Assembly: GCA_965248395.1 (NCBI GenBank)
Contig: OZ252103.1
Span: forward strand, 248,001-312,000
Source: JAAXHH01 sp965248395
Lineage (GTDB): Bacteria; JAAXHH01
Direction of reading: 5' to 3'
Length of the DNA stretch: 64,000 nt
This document shows, piece after piece, positions 9,358 to 18,297 of the stretch (position 1 is the stretch's first letter; each line of letters starts with the position of its first letter). Made by a program: the position numbers and the translations under genes. The notes under the pieces are model-generated. The model saw nothing but the letters and a program-made list of their open reading frames with translations, had not been told where the DNA came from and did not search any database.

Positions 9358-10107
9358 GTGGAAGATCTAAACGAAAAACTCGATCAACTGGAACGGGACG
9401 GTTTTGTGCTCCTCAAAGGCGCCCTGTCCCCGGAGGAGACGGAACAGGTCCGGTCCTGCATTTTCCACGCGAAGGAAAAGGGGTGGGAAGAAGGCCTGAA
9501 CTCGGTCGGCAACATGTGGTTCGATACCCTGCTGGACCGGGAACCCGATGTCTTCAGTCCCCTCGTGGGCCATCCTAGCGTGGCGCCCCTGCTCTACGCC
9601 ATGATGGGCAAGCAGTGCCAGCTGCGCAGTTTCCGGGCCCACATCAATCCCAAAGCCTATGTCCAGGAATGGCACATGGACTTCTACGGATATTGGAACG
9701 AAAAGCGGGAAACGAAAAAACGCAGGCTGGCGGTCCAGCCCAGCAGCATGAACACGACCTTCTACTTCCAGGACAACGTCCCCGGACAGGGCCATCTCAG
9801 GTTCGTCAAGAACGGCCACCTGGCGGAACCGCCCCATCTTTATCCCCGGATCGACCACGTCGCGTTCGAAAAGTGGTGTTATGCGCAGGAACACGTCGTG
9901 CTTCATCCCATGGCGGGCGACGCCGTAGTCTTCCTGAGCCACATCCCGCACCAGGGCGCCAAGGAGGATGACGGCATGGAACGCTGCAACGTGGTCTGTC
10001 ACTACCAGACCTGTCCCATGTACGAGGGCGTCTGGTACGTTTCCAGTCCTCGCCCCTTCAAGGGTTCCTTTCCCTTTCACAAGACGGCGCCCGCAGGGAT
10101 GAACTAA
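9358..10107 (+). CDS. Phytanoyl-CoA dioxygenase (PhyH) family protein
   Basis: This 249-residue protein is a predicted Fe(II)/2-oxoglutarate oxygenase with the PhyH fold. An N-terminal ERDGFVLLKGALS block is followed by the iron-binding H-x-D in EWHMDFYGYW and the distal histidine in SHIPHQGAKED. The substrate is unknown; family members hydroxylate lipids, ectoine or other small molecules. The frame is open to 9055, but the GTG at 9358 has GGAG at a seven-base distance and fits the family N-terminus (GTG 9355 is the alternative). The 215 bases before it hold no other gene that I can support. Confidence 0.8.
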   Translation: MEDLNEKLDQLERDGFVLLKGALSPEETEQVRSCIFHAKEKGWEEGLNSVGNMWFDTLLDREPDVFSPLVGHPSVAPLLYAMMGKQCQLRSFRAHINPKAYVQEWHMDFYGYWNEKRETKKRRLAVQPSSMNTTFYFQDNVPGQGHLRFVKNGHLAEPPHLYPRIDHVAFEKWCYAQEHVVLHPMAGDAVVFLSHIPHQGAKEDDGMERCNVVCHYQTCPMYEGVWYVSSPRPFKGSFPFHKTAPAGMN

Positions 10108-10149
10108 GCCGGAAAAATCCTGGAGCGAAACCCGTCCTTCACCTCACCC

Positions 10150-10893
10150 ATGACCAGGACATCGCATTTCTATAGAACCGGCCTGGTGGGCAGAATCGCC
10201 TGGTTCATCCGCCGGTTTGGCGCGAAGGAAATGGTGATGAAGCCCTTGCGCCGGGTCCTGGCGCCGCTTGTTATCCCCCGCCTGAAGGCATCTTCCTTTG
10301 AATACCAGGGTCGGGCACTGCCGCTGACCTATCACCGGCACAATGTCACCTGGGCGAACGAACGGGCGGTGGAAGTTACGATCGCCCGGGAATACCGGGA
10401 CCGGTACGCCGGAAAGTGCGTCCTGGAAATAGGCAATGTCACATCCCACTACTTCGATGTGCGGCATTTGATCCTCGACAAGTACGAAAAAGGGACGGAT
10501 TCGGTCCCGGTGATCAACCAGGATGTTGTCGACTTCGCAACCGACAGGCGATTTGACCTGATCCTCTCTGTCTCGACGGTCGAGCACATAGGCTTTGATG
10601 ACGATGGCGACAGCCGGCAGAAGATTCCTCTGACTATTTCAAAATGCCGAAACATGCTGCAACCCGGCGGGATATTCCTCATCACGGTACCGTTGGGCTA
10701 CAACCCGGTGCTGGACGATCTAATAGCTGCCGATGAGCTGGGTTGTGAACGGGCGACCTATATCAGGCGGGACGCCCGGCGCAAGTGGGCGCGATGCGGG
10801 AAGGAAGACGCGCTTCGCTGCGAGTATGGAAGGCCGTTCCCCTACGCCAACTGCATCATGGCGGCTGAATTCGATGGACCCGCCGCAAGATGA
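10150..10893 (+). CDS. Class I SAM-dependent methyltransferase-like protein
   Basis: This 247-residue protein has VLEIGNV in the position of the SAM-binding glycine-rich loop, and LILSVSTVEHIGFDD plus RNMLQPGGIFLITVPLG matching motifs IV to VI of class I methyltransferases. The SAM loop is degenerate (GNV instead of GxGxG). The basic N-terminus may contact a membrane or nucleic acid. The substrate is unknown. It lies 42 bases after the PhyH gene on the same strand. Confidence 0.65.
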   Translation: MTRTSHFYRTGLVGRIAWFIRRFGAKEMVMKPLRRVLAPLVIPRLKASSFEYQGRALPLTYHRHNVTWANERAVEVTIAREYRDRYAGKCVLEIGNVTSHYFDVRHLILDKYEKGTDSVPVINQDVVDFATDRRFDLILSVSTVEHIGFDDDGDSRQKIPLTISKCRNMLQPGGIFLITVPLGYNPVLDDLIAADELGCERATYIRRDARRKWARCGKEDALRCEYGRPFPYANCIMAAEFDGPAAR

Positions 10894-10953
10894 GTCCCAA
10901 CCCCTGTCATTTCCCGGTCGAGGTATGCCTTCCGGCCACACTTACGAAATCCG

Positions 10954-10982
10954 TTGACATGGTGAAAGCCGGCCGTTAGTAT
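10954..10982 (+). promoter_or_regulatory. Sigma-70-type promoter for the HU/TPR genes
   Basis: TTGACA (10954-10959) and TAGTAT (10977-10982) are separated by exactly 17 bases, in the only gap before the HU-like gene. The expected start site is about 80 bases before the ribosome-binding site at 11054-11060. Confidence 0.5.
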
Positions 10983-11091
10983 ACCTTGCGGCGTTGTTAA
11001 GTTAAGAGACTGCATAGGGATAGCGTCCAGTTTCACCGGTGGATACCGTTGCCGGGAGGAGGCCCTTCATGACCACCACAAGAAGGAACTG

Positions 11092-11364
11092 GTGGAACAG
11101 ATCAGCAAGCGCCTGGGGTTGAAGAAAGAACAGGTGTTTCCCGTGGTCGACCAGACGTTTGTGGCCATGCGGGATTCGCTGGTCCAGGGTGATCGAATCG
11201 AAATCCGTGGTTTCGGCGTTTTCGAGGTCAAGGACACGAAGGCCCGTACTTCCGCGCGCAATCCCCGTACGAGTGATATCGTTTACGTCCCGGCTGGTAA
11301 AAAGACCCGTTTCAAACCCGGAAAACTGTTGAAAGAAGCCCTTCGGGTCCCTCTTGATGAGTGA
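11092..11364 (+). CDS. HU/IHF family DNA-binding protein, start apparently frameshifted
   Basis: This 90-residue nucleoid protein has the HU/IHF dimer helices (LVEQISKRLGLKKEQV) and the DNA arm signature IEIRGFGVFEVKDTKAR, followed by RNPRTSDIVYVPAGKKTRFKPGK. The GTG at 11092 is the first start codon in this frame. The family normally starts about four residues earlier (M-T-x-x-K-K-E-L-V-E). An ATG at 11069 with a strong GGGAGGAGG ribosome site sits right there, but one base out of frame within ACCACCAC-AAG. Restoring one base gives MTTTKKELVE. Either an assembly or sequencing indel or a real mutation is likely. Confidence 0.85.
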   Translation: MEQISKRLGLKKEQVFPVVDQTFVAMRDSLVQGDRIEIRGFGVFEVKDTKARTSARNPRTSDIVYVPAGKKTRFKPGKLLKEALRVPLDE

Positions 11365-12193
11365 AACAAAGGCGGATCACAAAACTCCCGCCGTTCTGCC
11401 GAAACTTGCAGCTTTCGTGCGACTGAATTTGTTCAGGTGGTTGATGTGCCTGTGTCCCTTCCAGGTCGCCGATCAAGACACGACCGTACATACGGCCCCG
11501 CCGCAGATCCCCTTCATATCGCTTGGCGAAGCCATCGCTTTCTACGAGGCCGGTCAGAACGATCAGGCCCGCGACGCCTTCCTGCGTATACTGGACGACC
11601 AGCCCATGGAGCCGACAGTCCTCTACCACCTGGGGCGCCTGGATCCGGACCGGGAAACCGCGGAACAGTACTTCCTGCAGGTCCTGTTCCACGAACCGGA
11701 TCACGTACTGGCGGACGACGCACTGCTCGAGGTGTCCCGCATCCAGTTCGACCTCGAAAGACACGACGAAGCGGTGAACGCCTGCAACCGGCTCCTGAAA
11801 GTTTACCCGGATTCGGACCTGAAGGATGAAACGCGCTTTCTTTTGGGCCGTGCGCTCCTTGCCGGACGTCGGCCGGCTCTGTCCCGCATGGTTTTCCAGC
11901 AACTGCTCTCGTCTGCGCCCGATTCGACGCGCGTGCGTTCGGCGCGCCTGGCCATTGCGGACAGTTACCGTGACCAGGAAGACTTTATCGAAGCCGCCCG
12001 GCAGTACCTGAAGTTCGAGGCCGATTTCCCCGGTGCCGACGGCCTGGAGAAGGTGCTGTGGCAGGCCGGGCAGTGCCTGGTGGACGCAGGACGCACGGTC
12101 GAAGCCGGTTACGTGTACCAGCGCTTGATCAAGCGGTATCCCGACACGCCCGAGGCGAGACGCGCCCGGGTGGAAAGACCTCTGCCTGAGTAG
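11357..12193 (+). CDS. Tetratricopeptide-repeat protein
   Basis: This 278-residue protein has five or six TPR-like helical pairs from residue about 55 onward (for example AIAFYEAGQNDQARDAFLRIL, DDALLEVSRIQFDLERHDEA, ARLAIADSYRDQEDFIEAA, AGYVYQRLIKRYPDTPEA), resembling BamD/YbgF-type periplasmic or scaffold repeats. A short hydrophobic stretch (FVRLNLFRWLMCLCPF) at residues 20-35 could be a membrane anchor. The ATG lies inside the end of the HU gene (ATGAGTGA), so the two are probably cotranscribed. Partners are unknown. Confidence 0.75.
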   Translation: MSETKADHKTPAVLPKLAAFVRLNLFRWLMCLCPFQVADQDTTVHTAPPQIPFISLGEAIAFYEAGQNDQARDAFLRILDDQPMEPTVLYHLGRLDPDRETAEQYFLQVLFHEPDHVLADDALLEVSRIQFDLERHDEAVNACNRLLKVYPDSDLKDETRFLLGRALLAGRRPALSRMVFQQLLSSAPDSTRVRSARLAIADSYRDQEDFIEAARQYLKFEADFPGADGLEKVLWQAGQCLVDAGRTVEAGYVYQRLIKRYPDTPEARRARVERPLPE

Positions 12194-12207
12194 CGGCGCG
12201 GCTGGTT

Positions 12208-14781
12208 CTACTGTGCTGGTTTGAAGTACACGGAATGGTCCGGCGCAATGATGATGCGTTTAACTTCGTCCGGCACGGGATATTCGAAGGTCTGGCGTCT
12301 TTGCGTATTCCTGACGACCCTGGTAATCCGATCGCCGTTTTCCAACTCGATGACCAGGGGCACGACCGCGCGGAAGACCCGGCCTTCCTGTTCCTGCAGA
12401 AGCTGTCCACGTAACGTGAACCCCGGCCCCGGCCCCTCGCTGCTGGTGTGATACACCCGGTAGACCGGATAGCCCGTGTCCCGGATCCACTGGTCGAAGA
12501 ACCAGTCCATTTCCTGTCCCGTTACCGCCTCCACCATTTCCTCGAAGTCGTTCGTGGTCACCAGCTTCCCCGCGTTGTCCCGGTAGAAGCGGGACAGCAC
12601 GGCCATGAAGTGCTCATCGCCTATGGTGCGCCGCAGCATGTGAAGCACCAAGGCGCCCTTCTCGTAGACGATGGCCTGGTAATGTTCCCGAAGCCGCCTT
12701 CCCAGGTCGACAGCGCCGTGCCGGTCGACGTGCAGCGACTGCGTGGTGTGTCTTTTGAGCATATCGAGGAAACCGTCCGGACCGATTTCACGCTCGATGT
12801 ACATGTCCGCCGCATACGTCGCCATGGCCTCAGAAAGCCAGGCGTCGCGGTAGGTCTTCGGTATCACGGCGGCGCCCCACCACTGGTGGGCCAGTTCGTG
12901 GGCCAGGAAGCTGCGGAAGATATGCTGCACTTCCGTGTACATGTGGGCATGCAGATTCATGTCCAGGCGAATGGCATCCTGGAAATACAGGCCCCACAGC
13001 ATCAGCATCGATGGCAGTGCCCGGCCGAATACGTAGTCGTCCGGCATCTGGACGACGTCGAGTTTCTCGTAGGGATAGGGACCGAAGATACCGCCGTAGA
13101 AGTCGAGCAAGGGCCCGGTGAAGCTGATGATGCGCTCTGCCCTGGCATTATCCGCGCCCGCGTCCTTATCCACGTTAAGCGACACGTCGACTCCGCCCAC
13201 GGAAACCGTACGAGTGCGGTTTTCAGATAATGCCACGCCCACTGAAGATGCGGAACGAAGCCGCTGCCAGCGCGATACCTTCGTATCTTCCTCCTCGTAC
13301 TCTTCCACTTCCGTGCCGGTGGTCACCGCGGTCATCTTCTCCGGGTAGCGCAGTTCCAGGTCGAAGGTGTACAAATCCTCGTCGGAATGCACGGGCAGCC
13401 ACTGCTGGTTGTTCAGCAGGCCGAAGAAGGCGCCGTTACTCCGTTGAAAAACGTCTCCATCGTACCACAGGGTGAGCGTGGTGGTGGTGTCCTTCGGTAC
13501 CGGACGGAGAAACGGAATGGTGAGATACGTTCCCTGTCTCGTAAAGAGGGCGCCCCCACCATCGGCATATTCCACGCGAAAGACGTTCAATTCGGGATTC
13601 AGCGTGAAAGTCGCGGCGGTAAGGGTGTCCGCTCTGGCCACGAGCTCCACGGTCGTCTTCATCCTGAGCCGTTTCCCATTCCTATCGAGCGCCCCCTGGA
13701 TCCCAAAGTGTTTTACGGACAACAGCGGACCTCGGACCATCCCGTCCCCGGCTTTACGGCGGGGCTGTTCATCCGGGAAACGGCACCACGTTACGGGAGG
13801 ACTGATATCCGGGTTCCTGGGAAAACCGCTCTTCTGCACCAGGCTGACCGCTTCTGATTCGTAGGGACTGTACGTGTAGACCAGCCATCGGTCCGAATCC
13901 GCGAGGTCGATTTCCGCCTGCAGGAACGCGGGATGCGAATGGGCCAGGGAGAAGCGTTCCCGGGCGGGCTCCATGTCCATCAGGTAGTCTCTGTCAACGC
14001 GCTTCAACAGGGCGTTCGCCCGGTTGAACGTCCGGCCGCCCTCAACGCGCGAGAGGTCGGCGCCCTCCACGAGCTTTTCATATCCTTCGGGGGACAGGAT
14101 CAATACCATCCGGTCAAACCGGATCGTGTACACCGCGCCGGTCGTACGGGCATACTTGTTCATCTGCTGGCGCTCGACCCGGTTGGGCGGCGTGAAGGTG
14201 AAACGGCCCTTTCCCGAAAGGACGACGCGGCCGATGCGGTCCCCGGAAAAACCGGGCATGAGCATGCCGTCCTCGATGTGGAATACACCGGCGGTACTCT
14301 CGATCGTCAGGCGGTCGAAGGCGTAGACCTCGTCTTCGCGCAACGAAAACCGAAAGCCGAGCCGGGCTGCCAGTATCGAACGGTATCGAGCGGCTTTCCA
14401 GCCATCCCCGTCCGGGACGAAATGGACCTTCCACAGTTCGGCCGAAAGCCGGTCTTCCTCTTCGATGAAAACGCTGAGATGGACTTCAGGACGCGTGAGC
14501 AGGCTGTCCACCGCGTAGCGCTTCCTCAGCCTGATACGGGCTGCTTGGTACCGCTCGGCCAGGGATGGAGCGCCTTTGTCGAGGATCTCCTCCAGGGGGT
14601 TCTCGTCGACGTCCCGGTCATTCAGAAGCCGGTACAGTTCTACCAGGGCCCGTTCGATGGCCTCGGGTGAAGGCGACGCCGCACGGGCACCGTCGATCGC
14701 AACTGGAAAAACGTGGGACAGAACGAAAAAAGAAGCGGAGAGTATTGCCAGTGCTGATGGTCGTGGAAGGGAGGCGATCAT
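12208..14781 (-). CDS. Peptidase M1 family protein, exported
   Basis: This 857-residue zinc peptidase of the gluzincin M1 family has a signal peptide at residues 1-35, a long N-terminal beta region, then HELAHQWWG near residue 626 (HExxH zinc site) with the third ligand in WLSEAMATY about 19 residues later, and a C-terminal helical part including FFDQWIRDTGYP. The usual GxMEN exopeptidase motif before the zinc site is not present; the equivalent segment reads VFGRALPSM, so aminopeptidase activity cannot be assumed. GAGGA precedes the ATG by seven bases. It ends 14 bases from the convergent TPR gene. It is the last gene of the minus-strand set DUF512-der-merR-M1. Confidence 0.85.
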   Translation of the reverse strand: MIASLPRPSALAILSASFFVLSHVFPVAIDGARAASPSPEAIERALVELYRLLNDRDVDENPLEEILDKGAPSLAERYQAARIRLRKRYAVDSLLTRPEVHLSVFIEEEDRLSAELWKVHFVPDGDGWKAARYRSILAARLGFRFSLREDEVYAFDRLTIESTAGVFHIEDGMLMPGFSGDRIGRVVLSGKGRFTFTPPNRVERQQMNKYARTTGAVYTIRFDRMVLILSPEGYEKLVEGADLSRVEGGRTFNRANALLKRVDRDYLMDMEPARERFSLAHSHPAFLQAEIDLADSDRWLVYTYSPYESEAVSLVQKSGFPRNPDISPPVTWCRFPDEQPRRKAGDGMVRGPLLSVKHFGIQGALDRNGKRLRMKTTVELVARADTLTAATFTLNPELNVFRVEYADGGGALFTRQGTYLTIPFLRPVPKDTTTTLTLWYDGDVFQRSNGAFFGLLNNQQWLPVHSDEDLYTFDLELRYPEKMTAVTTGTEVEEYEEEDTKVSRWQRLRSASSVGVALSENRTRTVSVGGVDVSLNVDKDAGADNARAERIISFTGPLLDFYGGIFGPYPYEKLDVVQMPDDYVFGRALPSMLMLWGLYFQDAIRLDMNLHAHMYTEVQHIFRSFLAHELAHQWWGAAVIPKTYRDAWLSEAMATYAADMYIEREIGPDGFLDMLKRHTTQSLHVDRHGAVDLGRRLREHYQAIVYEKGALVLHMLRRTIGDEHFMAVLSRFYRDNAGKLVTTNDFEEMVEAVTGQEMDWFFDQWIRDTGYPVYRVYHTSSEGPGPGFTLRGQLLQEQEGRVFRAVVPLVIELENGDRITRVVRNTQRRQTFEYPVPDEVKRIIIAPDHSVYFKPAQ

Positions 14782-14811
14782 GACCGATTCCTCATGCGGA
14801 ATGCATGATCC

Positions 14812-15165
14812 CTAGTCCATCATTTCCCGCATGTCGACCAGGCGGGTTCGGATCCATTGTAAGATTTCGGATTCGGTTGCGGTGCCGGGCAGGGCGGCCT
14901 TTTCCGCGCCGCGGTCCGAGGAGGATTCCTGGAGCTTCTTCCTGGCGCCGGCTATCGTGTATCCCTCGTCCCGGGTGAGCCGCTTGATCGTCCGGATGAG
15001 CTCGATGTCCTTTTCCCGGTACATCCGCTTTCCGGCGCGGTTCCGCTTGATGCGAAGCTGGCTGAACTGATCTTCCCAGAACCGTAGTACCGACGGCTCC
15101 AGGTCCAGCATGGTCGAGACCTCGCTGCTGGAGTAGTACAGCTTGCCCATCGGTTCCCTGTTCAT
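14812..15165 (-). CDS. MerR family transcriptional regulator
   Basis: This 117-residue protein has an N-terminal MerR-type winged helix: YYSSSEVSTMLDLEPSVLRFWEDQF, then NRAGKRMYREKDIELIRTIKRL and EGYTIAGARKKL. The C-terminus is short and has no cysteine or ligand-binding domain, as in HspR-like or orphan MerR proteins usually found near der, ihf or the infC region. AGGAG lies nine bases before the ATG. It lies 129 bases behind der and 30 before the M1 peptidase on the same strand. Confidence 0.88.
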   Translation of the reverse strand: MNREPMGKLYYSSSEVSTMLDLEPSVLRFWEDQFSQLRIKRNRAGKRMYREKDIELIRTIKRLTRDEGYTIAGARKKLQESSSDRGAEKAALPGTATESEILQWIRTRLVDMREMMD

Positions 15166-15294
15166 AGGCGACCACTCCTGTGGATACCGTTTCTTCCTCG
15201 CGCGACTTCCTCGCGCGTATTGGCCGGGCTCTTTCGTGACGTCCCCTCTCTTTGCCGGTCGGACTATCGGCGGTTCCCGGCCGGAGGAACGCGG

Positions 15295-16623
15295 CTACTT
15301 ATCTCTCCCCACCCGCCCGCGGATCAGCACCCGTATGGGAGAGCCCTCGAATACGAAGGCCTTGCGGAGCCGGTTAGACAGGTAACGCTTGTACGAATCC
15401 GGGATGGCGTCCGCATGGTTTACGAAAAACACGAAGGTGGGCGGGGCGGCTTGTACCTGCGTGCAGTAAAGTATCCGGGTCGCCCGACCGTTCGGTGACG
15501 AAGGGGGCGGATAATAGTTCGTGATGCTTTCCACGATACGGTTCAACTCGCCGGTGGACACCCGGTGCGAGCGCATTTCGTTCACGTGCCGCGTTTTTTG
15601 CATGATCTGCGTCACGCCGCGGTGGGTCTCGGCCGACACGAAAAGGACCGGGGCGTAGTCGGCGAAACGGAGGTACTCCCTGGCCGCCCGGACGTACGCT
15701 TCGGTCGATTCCTGCGTCCTGTCCACCAGGTCCCACTTGTTGAACGCGACGACCAGTCCCTTCCCCGCTTCCTCCACCTGGGAGACGATGCGCTGTTCCT
15801 GCGCGGACAGGCCATCGACCGCGTCTACCAGGAGAACCGCCACGTCGCAGCGTCCGATGCTCCGCAGTGTCCGCGTAAAACTGTAGAACTCTATATCGCT
15901 TGAGATCCTGGCCCGGCGCCTGAGGCCGGCGGTATCGATCAGGTTGTACCGCACGCCCTGCCGTGTGATTTTCGTGTCGACCGAGTCCCGCGTCGTTCCC
16001 GGCACATCGGAGACGATCACAGTGTCCTTGCCCACGATGGCGTTCACCAGGGACGATTTCCCGACGTTGGGCTTGCCCACGATCGCCACCTTGATCGCCT
16101 CGTCTTCTTCGTCGGCGACCGGCGCGGGATCGGGCATACGCTCCGCCAGCAAGTCCATCAGGTCGCCTGTATTGCGTCCCTTCAGGGCGGAGATCATCAT
16201 GGGTTCGCCCAATCCCAGGGAGCTGAACTCGTAGGCGTGGTTTTCGTGGGCGCTGCTGTCCACCTTGTTGGCGACGACGATGACCTTCTTGCCGGCACGC
16301 CGGACGACTTCGGCCGCCTTCCAGTCCAGGGGGGTGATCCCCGTGCGAACATCCATGACCAGCAGGATCACGTCGGCTTCGCTGACGGCCAGCCGGGCCT
16401 GCTGTTCGATGGCCGCTTCCATGGGTTCGTCGGATTCCGGGACCAGGCCGCCTGTGTCCACCACGGTGAACTTCTTCCCGAACCAGTCGGCCTCGGCGTA
16501 GTGGCGGTCCCGCGTGATGCCCGGGGCATTGTGCACGATCGCGTCGCGGCGGCCCACAATTCGGTTGAACAACACCGACTTGCCGACGTTGGGGCGTCCT
16601 ATGATGGCAATGATCGAAGACAT
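15295..16623 (-). CDS. der: Ribosome biogenesis GTPase Der (EngA)
   Basis: This 442-residue protein has two tandem GTPase domains: GRPNVGKS at residues 9-16 and GKPNVGKS near residue 182, NKVD near 119 and NKWD near 293, DTAGLRRR in the second domain, and a C-terminal KH-like domain. Der acts in 50S subunit assembly. The ATG at 16623 matches the family start; a TTG at 16641 is a less likely alternative. It is 21 bases after the DUF512 gene, an arrangement conserved in many phyla. Confidence 0.96.
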   Translation of the reverse strand: MSSIIAIIGRPNVGKSVLFNRIVGRRDAIVHNAPGITRDRHYAEADWFGKKFTVVDTGGLVPESDEPMEAAIEQQARLAVSEADVILLVMDVRTGITPLDWKAAEVVRRAGKKVIVVANKVDSSAHENHAYEFSSLGLGEPMMISALKGRNTGDLMDLLAERMPDPAPVADEEDEAIKVAIVGKPNVGKSSLVNAIVGKDTVIVSDVPGTTRDSVDTKITRQGVRYNLIDTAGLRRRARISSDIEFYSFTRTLRSIGRCDVAVLLVDAVDGLSAQEQRIVSQVEEAGKGLVVAFNKWDLVDRTQESTEAYVRAAREYLRFADYAPVLFVSAETHRGVTQIMQKTRHVNEMRSHRVSTGELNRIVESITNYYPPPSSPNGRATRILYCTQVQAAPPTFVFFVNHADAIPDSYKRYLSNRLRKAFVFEGSPIRVLIRGRVGRDK

Positions 16624-16644
16624 GGTAGTTTTTCCATTCAATGG

Positions 16645-17922
16645 TTACAGTCCCCGCAGGTCCTGCACGTAGTCCGGGAAAAGCTCCACCGGTGCGCCGA
16701 CCCGCTCGCTCAGCGCAGGCAGGGTCATTTCATCCAGCAGCAGGCCGTCATCGTTAAGCACGTTCGGCGGAAGGTATACCCGGTCGCCCACTTCCTCGTC
16801 CTTCAGCGCTCGAAGGATATCCTGTCCGGTCAACAGTCCCGATACGGTGATACCCGGTCCAAAGAAGGTGTTCTGCGCGACGACCAGTTTCGCTTCGACG
16901 TTCTCCACGCGGTTCAGCGGTTCCACGAGCGACGACCTCACCACGTCCTTCGCCAGCACGGCCGTGACGAGCGTCGGGTTGAATGGCTCGGTTGCCCGTA
17001 CGGGAAGCGACCGCGTCTGCTCGGCCATATCGGTTTCGAACTGCGTGACCATGCCGACTCCGTTCTCCACGACGGGACAGTCTTCGTAGAAGGAGGGCGG
17101 AGGCAGCGGCGTGGAAGACATCAGGTACCATTCATCGGATAAATAAACCAGCGGGTGGCCGAGCCGTTCGCGGAGCTCATCCTGCCAGGCGCTGACCGTG
17201 TCGATCATGCTCCGCGCGTAATCCACGGTAACCGGTTCGAGGTGGTAAAGCCCCTGCCGGTGTTCGGAGAGTCCGACCGGTACGATGGATATGGACTCCA
17301 CCGCCGGATACATCGTGGCCAGGTCATCCACGGTCTTTCTCAGTGCCGCGCCGTCGTTGAGACCGGGGCATAGCACGATCTGCGTCTCGATCAGGATACC
17401 GCCCCCGGCCAGCCGCCGGAGTATGGGCAGGATGTCCTTCGCTTTCGGCGAACCCAGCAGCATCCGGCGCAGCTCCGGGTCCGTGGAGTGGACCGATACG
17501 TAGATCGGGCTCAGCCGCTGCACCATGATGCGTTCAAGGTACGCGTCGGAAGCAAAGGCCAGCGTTACGTAGTTGCCGTACAGAAACGTTAGGCGGACGT
17601 CCTCGTCCTGAAAGTAGACGGCCTTGCGCATGCCCTTCGGGTTCTGGTGGATGAAACAGAAAACGCACTTGTTCGCACAGGCCTGGTAGGGAGGTTCGTG
17701 CAGGGACAGCCCCAGGTCTTCGTCCGGATCCTTCTCGACGTCGATCAGCACCCTGCGGCCGTTCGCCTGGAGTATATCCAGTTCCAGCACGTTCTCGCTG
17801 GACCAGAACCGGTAGTCGAGCGAATCCCTGACCCGTGCCTGGTTGATCCGGATCAACCGGTCCCCCGGCACCAGGCCGACATCTTCCGCAATGCTGTCAG
17901 GACGCACCTGTTCGATACGCAT
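16645..17922 (-). CDS. DUF512 radical-SAM protein with N-terminal PDZ-like domain
   Basis: This 425-residue protein has a short PDZ-like domain (residues 1-60, IAEDVGLVPGDRLIRIN), then the cluster motif CANKCVFCF (Cx3Cx2C) that binds a 4Fe-4S cluster with SAM. A TIM-barrel half (YVSVHSTDPELRRMLLG, LIETQIVLCPGLNDG) and the C-terminal DUF512 domain (LYLPPNVLNDDGLLLDEMT-like end) follow. The enzyme's reaction is unknown; it is nearly always beside der. I take the ATG at 17922; a GTG at 17934 is open too. It is first in its transcription unit, behind the promoter at 18014-18042. Confidence 0.88.
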   Translation of the reverse strand: MRIEQVRPDSIAEDVGLVPGDRLIRINQARVRDSLDYRFWSSENVLELDILQANGRRVLIDVEKDPDEDLGLSLHEPPYQACANKCVFCFIHQNPKGMRKAVYFQDEDVRLTFLYGNYVTLAFASDAYLERIMVQRLSPIYVSVHSTDPELRRMLLGSPKAKDILPILRRLAGGGILIETQIVLCPGLNDGAALRKTVDDLATMYPAVESISIVPVGLSEHRQGLYHLEPVTVDYARSMIDTVSAWQDELRERLGHPLVYLSDEWYLMSSTPLPPPSFYEDCPVVENGVGMVTQFETDMAEQTRSLPVRATEPFNPTLVTAVLAKDVVRSSLVEPLNRVENVEAKLVVAQNTFFGPGITVSGLLTGQDILRALKDEEVGDRVYLPPNVLNDDGLLLDEMTLPALSERVGAPVELFPDYVQDLRGL

Positions 17923-18013
17923 ATTACATAACACTTTGAAATTGCTGTGACAAACGTAGCGTCATCACAAGCAATCGTTTATGTTTTTCGATTAACAAAC
18001 TGCGACTCTTGAC

Positions 18014-18042
18014 AATATAGAGAATAGAGACCCTTCTGTCAA
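18014..18042 (-). promoter_or_regulatory. Strong sigma-70-type promoter for DUF512-der-merR-M1
   Basis: Reading the minus strand, TTGACA (18042-18037) and TATATT (18019-18014) are spaced by exactly 17 bases. The predicted transcription start is near 18007, about 85 bases before the ATG at 17922. Confidence 0.65.
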
Positions 18043-18058
18043 GGAGATTGGCGCGCTT

Positions 18059-18112
18059 AGGGGGCCGCGGTCAGGGCGTTTTACCGGCTCGAACATCGAC
18101 CCGCGGCCCCCT
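18059..18112. repeat. 12-bp perfect inverted repeat between divergent promoters
   Basis: AGGGGGCCGCGG at 18059-18070 is matched by CCGCGGCCCCCT at 18101-18112, with a 30-base loop, followed by a short T run on the plus strand. It lies between the minus-strand promoter and the candidate leuC promoter. It could be a regulator-binding site, a boundary hairpin or a decayed terminator. It lies upstream of the likely leuC transcript, so it is not an attenuator of that promoter. Confidence 0.5.
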
Positions 18113-18123
18113 GGACTTTTCGC

Positions 18124-18153
18124 TTGCTCGCAGCCCCTTTTCTGGTCTATATT
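18124..18153 (+). promoter_or_regulatory. Candidate promoter for leuCD
   Basis: TTGCTC (18124-18129) and TATATT (18148-18153) are 18 bases apart, about 145 bases before the leuC ATG. The -35 box is imperfect. No leader peptide rich in leucine codons was found in the leader. Confidence 0.4.
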
Positions 18154-18297
18154 GGATGAGTTGGCCCGTTGCAAGGTTATGCGGGCGTAAGCGTATGATT
18201 TTACGGCCTTTAACGGCCATTGCGCGGAACGCTTTCCTTTAGTCGACTGAAGTGTTCCACGCCTGTTTACGCATTCGAGATTACCGGGGAATACACC

